Shown one piece after another: positions 55,671 to 64,000 of a DNA stretch of 64,000 nt. Made by a program: the position numbers and the translations under genes. The notes below the pieces were generated by a model, which was not told the DNA's origin, ran no database searches, and saw nothing but the letters and a program-made list of their open reading frames with translations. This stretch comes from Sciurus carolinensis (taxonomy: Eukaryota; Chordata; Mammalia; Rodentia; Sciuridae). Positions within the stretch are counted from its first letter, which is position 1. Every line of letters starts with the position of its first letter. The stretch covers positions 1,054,001 to 1,118,000 of the forward strand of contig NW_025920104.1 in the NCBI RefSeq assembly GCF_902686445.1, given 5' to 3'.

Positions 55671-57640
55671 GACGGGAGGCGGGGAAGGTGGAGGAGAGGA
55701 GCGTGCTGGAGCTCCGTGGAGCTCTGGCCACCGCTGCAGCTAAGAGGCCACGTTGTGTGGTGTGTGGGGCGGGGGAGGAGGAGGGATAAAGCCGAGAGAG
55801 GAGACGCGAGAGACACAACACGCAGGGCACAAGATGGCCAGAGAGGCAGCAGAACCCCGAGCTGTCAGACGTTTTGCTGCGGCCAAGGTGCCCACTGGCT
55901 GGCGGGGAGGTGTACTCAGTTGGCCCAAAGCCCTCAGGAGCTGGGTGGCCATGGCTGAGACGAGGCGGGCCTTGCACCGGTGCAGGAGCTCATGGCCAAG
56001 GCTCCCGGGACCGCCGGGCCCAGGAAGCCGAACCTCAGGCTGCTGTAACAGCTGTGGAGGCGCCTGGGGTCCCAGCCACTTGGACCCAGCGTGGGCGGGT
56101 GCAGAAGGTCAGTTTGGGGTCTCTAAGGTGGGAGAACAGAATGTGCCACTGACTGTGCTCATACCCAGTGACTTACGAGTTTAAAATTAATTTGCTGATG
56201 GTTCTGAGCATATACAGTTCTTTTATCCCAGGTGTGTCATTTTGAAGACTGATGTTGCACTTTCATCTTTGAGGATTAAGGAAATCTTTAGTCAATCTAA
56301 AGTATGACTCCCCCGACTGAAAAATCTAAAGGGCCCATATAATATAGTAGACATTGGTGGAAACATTTACACCCAGTCAGCTTGAAAAATCTCAAATGGA
56401 CCCTACCACTGAGAAATCAAGATGATAGTGCAACTATGGGGAAATGATGAAAGTGGATTAATACAGGAGTGTTGTGCTAATATACAACCAAGACAGGGTT
56501 CTTTTAACAATAAAATTTCTAACACAAAAATTTCTCACTCTATTCCTTTTTAATTTTTTTAAAGTAGAATTCTCATATGTTTAGTTGTCGCCTTATTCAT
56601 CCTTTGACCTTTACAGTTGCCCAGCAGTAAAGTATCCTAAATAAAGCTGGTAAATAGAAAATGGTGTGCTGGAAAGTGTTTTACTTGGCTGATTAATATT
56701 TAATGTTTTTGACCAAGCTGTGGAAATTTATCCCAGAGAACACTGGGATGATCACTTGATTAAAATGTGATTTCATTTTATGTTTTTTTTTTTTTTTGTT
56801 TTGAGTGAATTTCCTTGAGTTTCTATTTTTAAAAACAACTTGCTTAACAAGTTAATCAATGAATAATCATAGAATCTTTAGTGTACCCTGATATTTTACT
56901 AAACTTTTAAAACAATGTTTGTTGCCTGCAAACTCAGGAGGAGAAATAATTTCTCTCTGAATTATCTTGTGTTGATTGAAATGGTTCCTTTTATCTTTGC
57001 TTTTTAATATTACAAATAAAATGTCTTGCAATAGAACATCCATTTAAATATTTAAATTAAACTGATGTCTCATTGTCTTAATATTGGGGGAAGATGTGTC
57101 GGATTTATAGGGAAGTGTCTTTAGGTTATATTCAAAAAGTCTTAAATATTTTGAGGTAATGTGTATAGTTTATGTACATTTCAAACAGGATTGGTATCTT
57201 GTGTCTTATTACAACTCAGAATTTAGAATGAATCACCATGCTATATTACTACCTATTTTTGAATTTCAGGTGCCAGGTTTTCAAGTATTGTTGATAACTA
57301 ATACCAGTCTTAGTAACTATAAAATTATAAAGATGATGTGCTTTATTTTGCTGAACAAATGAATCATTAATTATATTTACTCATTATAACAATGAAGAAT
57401 AGTTTGGATTAATTTTTTGTGAGAAATAATGGTTTTGTGATTAATGTCAAATATAATAGTGGACACATCTATGGTCAATATGCGTGCAGTGTTTGTTCTC
57501 CTTGATTGATGTGCAGGAGGGAGTTTGTTTGATCTTTGTGTATGTTCCAAAGTGGAATTGTGAACTTTGACTTTGACACTAAAGTTTTTGTAGAATTGAA
57601 AAATAAAAATAAAAAGAAAAGAAAAGAAAAAAAGAAAAGA
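55671..57640 (+). pseudogene. Retrocopy of an unrecognised mRNA (GC-rich 5' end)
   Basis: A sharp onset of GC-rich sequence at 55671, a GC-rich first 500 bp with several ATGs (55834, 55950) and then a long AT-rich 3' part ending in an A-rich, (AAAAG)n tail (57594-57640). Flanks AAACTTATGGA (55660-55670) and AAAATTATGGA (57640-57650) differ at one base and look like a target duplication. This is the outline of a ~1.95-kb processed mRNA. The best frames (55753-56184, 143 codons; 55650-55958) overlap in different phases and match no protein I know, so the coding part is unclear or decayed. Confidence 0.6.
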
Positions 57641-58074
57641 AAATTATGGAAAAGGAGATTCTCTATTAAGAGCAGAATCCAAATTGCAGGGAGTTTAAGA
57701 AAAAATGGGAAGGGAAAACGGAGATGGCATCTGTAGATTTTTCTTCTAATAAAACTGAATTTAAAAGAGTAAGAAAAAAACTTGAAAATTCAGGCAAGAA
57801 GAATGACTAACAGAGTAGGATCTTCTAAGAGACTGAAAGCGATTAAGAGCCCAGGCATAAATAATTTGGCCTTGGGAGGAATTAGAATAACAGAATCCTA
57901 ACTGTGCTCACACTGGCAGGGGTGGAGTGCCATGAATTTTGACTAGACTCAGCTAAACAGGACTTGCAGGTCCCTGAGATGCAACTGACGCATATGAGAT
58001 GCAATTTTGGCTAGGGAGATCAAGTCTTCTAGAAGGCTTCTAAGAAAGTCTTCACTCAAAAAAAAAGACATCAG
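57641..58074. other. Spacer between two retrocopies
   Basis: 430 bp with no feature other than an A9 run at about 58058. Confidence 0.5.
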
Positions 58075-58676
58075 AGATATACCCTTTTCAAAGATGGGAG
58101 CAAGTGCTCAAGGATTGATATTCCCATGTGAGTCACTGGTGTGTGCATTTTCTGGCTGTACTATAGGAATATTTTAATTCATTGGGAACATGCATTCTTG
58201 CTAATACTTTAGTAGTAGAAAACTGGTAATGAAACAAGCTTGGTGTATCCTGTTGCTTTGTCTCATTTTAAATTGAGCATTAAGGGAATGCATTATTTTA
58301 GTTGTAATTCTGCCAATATGTCTATCTAGAGGCCAGTTGCCATTTCTGTCTTCAGTGAAATTTTTGTCCCCAAGAAAGGATAACAGATTGAGCTGGTATA
58401 GCATGTTCTTGGTTATAAAAAATATTCATGTAGCTTTGGGATTTTAATTTGGTGAATATTCATGATGTGTGGAAAACATGATACACACTACAATCTCAAC
58501 CACACAAAATGGGATATTGTGTATGTATACGCATAACCTGGAGGGACACATCCAACTAAGCTGCTTGTGACTGGATGACTTTGTTCTTTGCTTGTGTTTT
58601 TATTTTTCCTGTAATGTACACATTAACATTTTAAAAATAAATGCTATTTTAAGAACAAAAAAAAGATATACCCTTT
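58075..58676 (+). pseudogene. 3'UTR retrocopy with target duplication
   Basis: 58088-58663 ends with AATAAA (58636-58641), a ~15-bp spacer and a poly(A), and is flanked by AGATATACCCTTT at 58075-58087 and 58664-58676. It carries no plausible coding frame, so it looks like a 5'-truncated mRNA copy made mostly of 3'UTR. The parent gene is not recognised. It could also be an older 3'-transduced piece. Confidence 0.75.
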
Positions 58677-59725
58677 CTTAAAATATCGATTAGTTTGATA
58701 TATAAGTGAATTTCTTAGAACTCAAGCTGCTATCTGTAGACCAGGAAGGGAGAAGTCTGAAGACAAAAAGCAACCTCATCCAGGCTGTATAATGGAAAGA
58801 CAGAAAGTACCACAGTGTGGTGACAGCAGTTAGTTGCTGCATGAAACAACTATAAAACCAGATCTTCTAGTTATCTATCTAGTTAAATAATAAAATATGT
58901 TTATTACTGAATTCATTTTCAATTGATTCTTTTTAAACCTGCCCCTGAGAAACATTTTTTTCCTGAGAAGTATGTGGATGAAATTAACTTTGCATGTTGC
59001 AGACATGGGAACTTGAAAGTTTCAGTTTGTCTACATTTTTCTTAAACAAAATGCAGTTCATATAAACTTATTTTACAAAGTGACTGACCTTACCAGCTTC
59101 TTCCTGATTAAAAAATTCAAGTAATATATATTGCTAACAATACCTATGGTTCAGTATTTTAAAAAAGCAAGACACTTTATCATTTTATTGTCTACTTTCT
59201 GCATTACACTTGACTTCAGTGGTGAAACCATACTAATCTTTTACTTTCTATTGATTAAAAATGTCAGCTTTCTTGGTACATAACACATCCCACAATATAG
59301 TTCACTGAGAGAATCCTTAACCTTTTAGAACACTTTGAAAAACAATTTATAAATATTTATAAATATATTTCCATATGTTTTCTAAATCTTATCAAGAAAA
59401 TAAAATCACATCAACCACATCAGAGAGTGAGAAAATCAACACTGTAGCCTCATTTTAAAATACCAGTAAAAGCACATCATTTTTAGCACAAATAGCAAAA
59501 AGCACTAGAGTCATGCATTTATCCAGTTCCCAAATGGTTTAAAAAAAACTGAAAGATAAATTACAATACAGATTTTGAAGCCCAGAACATTTTCCCTATA
59601 GAAACAATGTAACCATCTCATTATTAGGTCAGTCCACAAAAGCCTTGTAAAATCATATGCATAAGACTACTGTTTGCTTTACACGAAGGTAGAAAAATAG
59701 TTTGTTCTTCTACATCATTTTATTT
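58677..59725. other. No recognised gene
   Basis: AT-rich, no frame of note. Confidence 0.5.
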
Positions 59726-60195
59726 CCTATCCCAAGTCCCAGGGGTCACTGCCAGGCATGGACTCTGATCACTTCTCCAAGATAATCTCTCATCAATCTC
59801 ACCCCACATACCCATGGGTCGGATATACTGAATTCCACCAACCTGCAGGCCCTTATCCCCTATAGGACATTGCTTGCAAGTCCATCTTTTCCTGTTTTTG
59901 TAGGTCACCTCCATTCAAGCCTTCTGGTCTCAGTTTAAATGCTACTTCCTTGGGAAGGTCACCCTCATGTCTCCCATTGAGTCATGTGCCCCTGATGTAG
60001 GAGTTCTCATATCACCCTACACTTCCCTATCACAGCATTCACCATACTTTATTATAATTACTTTTGTCCATCTCCCCATAAACTCCACTGTATCAGGGAT
60101 TCATTTTAATTCCTATTATTTTAAGTCAGAGCTTCAAAAAGAATGCTTGGCATATTGACAATGCTTACTATGTATTTTTATATGAATGGATTTTC
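59726..60195 (+). mobile_element. L2 LINE 3' end
   Basis: Matches the order of a typical L2 3' end: CTCAGTTTAAATGCTACTTCC, GGAAGGTCACCCTC, ACAGCATTCACCATAC, CATCTCCCCATAAACTCCAC, and GCTTGGCATATTGACAATGC. Earlier sequence (59726-59880) is a likely but weaker continuation. Confidence 0.75.
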
Positions 60196-60439
60196 ATAAG
60201 AAAAGACACTTCAATGCATTCTTAAACTGATCCATGGAATATTTAACTTCATTTAGGGTCATTACCAAGGAAGAAAGCTGTTTTCCAAAGAAGAATTCCC
60301 CATTCCTGAATTTACCCCAAAAATATTCACAGGGAAGAAGCTATCTGATTTCTTCCCCATTGGTAGTTTATAGTCACTTGAATGAAGCATTAAAATTCTA
60401 GCAAACAGGAATAAGTATATTTTCTAATATTATTTCATC
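60196..60439. other. No recognised feature
   Basis: Nothing identified. Confidence 0.45.
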
Positions 60440-61480
60440 TCCTCCTTGTAGGTCATACCATTGATTCTCACAGTCTTTAGTACCAGCTATGAAATGCTGA
60501 TTCCCAAATTTGTACCTCTAGGCCTCATTTTTCCCTTATGCGTACTATTCAAATTTCCAGTTATCATTAGCTTTTGACCTAAATATCCCAGAAGGACTCA
60601 GATTCCTCAAATTCTTCCCTACCTTGCTTTATTCTTGTGTTCCGCAGTTCAAATGATGACATCACCATCTAATCATTGGAGACTCACAGCCAAGTTATCT
60701 CACTCTTCTACTTAAATATGATCCATAGAAAAAGAGTATTGGCATCATTGTGAACTTACAGAAATGTTGAATCTCAGGCTCTGCCCCAGAACTGCTGCAT
60801 CAGAATCTACATTTAATTCCCTAGGCAATTCATATTAACATAAAAATCTGAGAAACACTGTTCTGTAATTTCTTTCTTCCCTTCCCCTATACATCAACTC
60901 TGACACAAAAGCTATACAGTCAAATATAGAGGAACATTGCAATGGCCTCTTAGCTGATCTCATTCTCAGAATTTCAGAAGAGACACTCTGATGTACAGCT
61001 ATAGTGAGGTCACAAAGTTGACTGGCTAGAACTGTGCATAATATAAAGGTTATCTATGTTGCAATCTAAAATCTGGGGATGTTTACTTAATTGTCACACT
61101 GGAGAGCACACAACAAAAGTGAAGAGTTTGAAAATCACTTTTCTGTTATAATCATTCTCCACAATGACCTCAATTTTCTTTCAAAAGCACAAAACAGATC
61201 ATGTCATATCCTTGTCTAAAATCTTTCAGTGGATTCTGAACATATCCTCTACTTCTATAATTGTCTTTCTGTTAATGCTTTTCATTTTTTCCTTCCTCCT
61301 GGCAAAAAATTTTGTCTATTTTCTGGAATCCTGCTGAAGAGTCATCACACTATAGAAGAATCTTGCATCTCATTGACCTCCTTTGGTAAAAAATTAAAAA
61401 TGTACTTCTCCCTCCCCTCTGCCTTCCACTGCACTTTATTAATCACATGCTCATGTGGAGTGCCTCTGGATGTGTCGGTC
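60440..61480 (+). mobile_element. L2-like LINE relic
   Basis: Blocks in L2 order: TCAAATGATGACATCACCAT (about 60650), CAATGGCCTCTTAGCTGATC (about 60940), CAGATCATGTCATATCCTTG (about 61195), TCTTTCAGTGGATTCTG (about 61224). The 149-codon frame 61229-61678 within it is not a gene. Confidence 0.55.
60718..60868 (+). mobile_element. MER5-like DNA transposon relic
   Basis: GAATCTCAGGCTCTGCCCCA, CATCAGAATCTACATTTAAT and TCTGAGAAACACTG match the mammal-wide MER5/Charlie pattern. It lies inside the L2 relic. Confidence 0.7.
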
Positions 61481-62125
61481 TTTCCTAACAGACTAGGATT
61501 GTCTAAAGAAATTCTCTATGTTGGTCACAGGCAGATGGTTGGTCTATACTCAAAATACATTAAAGGAGCCAATTACCATTTATATTTGACATCAGAAAGT
61601 CTGGTATTTATCTTTGATAATAGGAACACATTTGTAACTGAAACCCAAGTACTACACACCCATAAGAAAATTATTTAGAAAACAATCTCTCTCAAGCTAT
61701 ATGCATCAAGGAACAGTGGTAAGTTCAAATACATGTGAGGACCTAATTCCACTGATATAAATGCAATTATTCTCCAATTCCAAAAATTATGGTGGCCCAT
61801 CATGCTACATGTTAGACCAGATAACTGGACAGGAGGCCCAGAGGTAACTGTGTGATGTAGGAGGTAGAGATGAAGTTTTTCAGGTAATTTTAAATTACAT
61901 ATTTTATCATAAAAACTTTATATGATAAATTTAAAAAGTTTATCAACACTCTAAAATCTAAAAGTTCATTTATGCATATTACTTTTTAAATGCAGTTTAA
62001 AGTCACACTAAAAATATTTTGTACTTAGTTACAAAATTTTGCCACACTATTTCAACAACCCAACATAATGTAGTTCAGTAAAACATTCACTGAAGTTCAG
62101 TTATTCAGGACAACAGTCATCAAAA
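61481..62125. other. No recognised feature
   Basis: AT-rich, nothing assigned. Confidence 0.45.
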
Positions 62126-62260
62126 AATTAGTGTGCCAGGTCCTGAGGCAGGACATGATCATCCCAAACCTCAAGACCCAACCTTCTAGGGGTAAGGATT
62201 GAATAACATGCCCATGGTGACAGTGCAGCGTGCTTGCCAGCACTGAATCAGGAGGGATGC
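62126..62260 (+). mobile_element. Possible MIR relic
   Basis: GATTGAATAACATGCCCATGG resembles the MIR core (TTAAATAACTTGCCCAAGG). Short and diverged. Confidence 0.35.
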
Positions 62261-63939
62261 CTCCAGGTTCTAACTGCTGCTGTAAAACAGTGAAAATCTG
62301 ACAAAGGACCAGGAGGTAGGGGGAAAATACCCAAGAGGCTAAAGTGCAAGAGTCTGAAATCACACAGAATATTCACAGAAAAGCAGTAACTAGGAATAGA
62401 TAAAGCATAATAAACAAGTAAGTGTGATTAGGCTCCTTTCTTGTAAACCCCTCAAGAACATGGAATTATTTTTAAGTGGTAAATCAAAGTTGATTTAAAA
62501 TGTATTTATTTGATTACCTAGTTAAGGTGAACATTCTCACATTTTACTGTACTACTTATTAATTGCTAAAATACTCTACCCATTTATGTACTGAATTTTA
62601 ATATTTTTACATCAATAAGTTTCAGGTATCTTGTATATCAATCCTAAGTCATGCTTGATACACACATTTCTCCTGGTCCTGTTACTGTCACACATTTAAA
62701 ATTGTTGATTGTTCCTTGGTAAATTTTCCAGTGTTCAAATACTGAGTCTTTAACCCTTTATAAATGTGATGAATGTTACATTCTATTTTCTATTACTTTT
62801 AAAAAATATTATGTAAAACACATGTAGCTTTTGATACTAGATAGACCTGGTAAAGACTTGATGTACATAAATATTCACATACTAGCCACTGAACTCCCTT
62901 TTTTAATCCTACTGCCATACCCTCTGACAAAATCCAACAAGGAACCTCTTTTTCATCCAAACTCCACATTCATTTTAGTTCATGTTCCCTTACATTACAG
63001 TGCTTGCGAGAAAGCTGCTGAAGCTTGTGTCCTTCCCACTATCTTCATAAATAGCCCTGACACATTCACACCCTCTGTTAAAGGATTAAGAATTAATATT
63101 TAAGGTCTATATCATGGACGAAAACATTTATTGGATGCATCAGCAATAAAAATTAGTTAATTTTAAAGTTCTAATAGATATCTTCTAAATACCCAAGATT
63201 AAAAACAAATAATTCAAGGTGTTTTTCTTTTCTAGTATATCATAGCCTTATGAAAGGTAACTGAGAATTTAGAAAAGGGGGCTTAGTCCAGTGGTTTGCT
63301 CTTCAGCATATCCAACTCTCATGGATACTGTGAAAATTGGTGTGTAGAGAGGTCACAATAAGGGAGCACACCCTTGCTAGTTGCTGAAGAAGGAGGGATA
63401 ATAAATGTCTTGCAATATATTGGATAAGCTTGTACAAAAAACACCTGTCTCAACCAAAATACCAATAGCCACCATACCTTAGCAAATGGCCAAAGAGTCC
63501 AAAATGACTTGTTTCTCCTATTTAATGAAGGAAAGTCTCCTGACTTACATTTGTTTGAGCTTCTCTTCTAAAGGTATATGTTTTACAGTGGGAGGGTCAG
63601 TCACAGATAAGACTGTGAGGTAGAACTGGCTGTATAGGTTGGTTTGCTTACTCATCCTATTGTATCCCTAATTTTACTTCCTATTCTAACCAAAATCCCT
63701 TCCAGTAAAATCCCAGGAAATTCCTGGGTTTTCATTATTCTCTTTTCCCTCTGATTCAAAACCTGCTTCTTCTAAGTTCTTAGAAAAACCTTGAAAAGTA
63801 AGCACACTAAGTTATTAATTCATGATTGGACAATGTACTAATCTTCTCAGCAATATTTATGTTTAAGCAATAATAATACAAAGATACTATTTCTTACCAT
63901 CTTTCTATTAACACTCTGGCCCAGGATACTACCATTCTT
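62261..63939. other. No recognised gene
   Basis: AT-rich. A 90-codon frame at 62831-63103 has no recognisable motif. Confidence 0.45.
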
Positions 63940-64000
63940 CACTGGTATTACCAGAATTGCCTCCTATCTGGTCTTCCTGCTTCAGTCTTCCAACTCATAA
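63940..64000 (+). mobile_element. Start of another L2-like relic (cut by window end)
   Basis: GAATTGCCTCCTATCTGGTC and TTCCTGCTTCAGTCTTCC resemble the same L2 segment as at about 60940. Confidence 0.45.

Noticed and set aside
55753..56184. 143-codon frame in GC-rich DNA
   Set aside because: Competing frames on both strands, repeats of Gly/Arg/Pro codons typical of GC-rich UTR; no domain recognised.
61229..61678. 149-codon open frame
   Set aside because: Starts inside an L2 relic and has no family resemblance; best explained by chance.

Overview
This window looks like non-coding, repeat-dense DNA from a rodent nucleus, most likely a squirrel-type (sciurid-like) genome. The main clue is the SINEs. 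There are many copies of a 7SL/B1-like monomer joined to a tRNA-Ala-derived ID unit (B1-dID style), free ID elements with A-rich tails, MaLR LTRs, a rodent-style L1 with tandem 5'UTR monomers, and ancient L2, MIR-like and MER5-like relics. I found no intact host gene, no functional RNA gene, no CRISPR array and nothing bacterial. The species assignment is an inference from repeat content only.

Layout. 1-2864: the 5' part of a decayed endogenous retrovirus (ERV) on the minus strand (protease, gag, LTR). 2885-3670: a degenerate minisatellite with an 18-bp period. 3690-5193: a MaLR internal region and its LTR. 5194-5330 and 20535-21985: the two halves of a degenerate ~31-bp minisatellite, split by a class I provirus (ERV-A, 5331-20534) that has both LTRs and a matching target duplication. 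ERV-A keeps a PBS, gag, protease, RT/RNase H and an env TM region, all broken or truncated. Between its RNase H and env lie foreign layers: an antisense copy of an unnamed repeat (family X), an env TM of a second class I ERV (ERV-B), and a full-length 7.06-kb L1 inserted into that env. The L1 has a target duplication, tandem 5'UTR monomers and a probable 3' transduction.

22-35 kb: B1-dID and ID SINEs, an RPL30 processed pseudogene, a 5'-truncated antisense L1 and MaLR-type LTRs. 35.0-37.6 kb: an ING1 processed pseudogene on the minus strand, next to an unexplained GC-rich tandem segment. 38.1-38.96 kb: a third degenerate minisatellite (~64-bp period). 40.17-40.80 kb: a solo LTR with a perfect 6-bp target duplication. 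42.85-43.5 kb: the second copy of family X, with an internal 82-bp duplication. 44-53 kb: AT-rich DNA with microsatellites and LTR relics. 52.9-55.6 kb: an old L1 relic. 55.67-58.66 kb: two retrocopies with target duplications, parent genes not recognised. 59.7-64 kb: L2, MER5-like and MIR-like relics.

Nothing here forms a working pathway. The interest is the order of events: array, then ERV-A, then foreign ERV material, then L1. There are also three unrelated long-period degenerate arrays in one window, and L1 features (monomers that keep an antisense frame open; a transduced 3' tail) that can be checked. I do not see evidence for a novel functional system.
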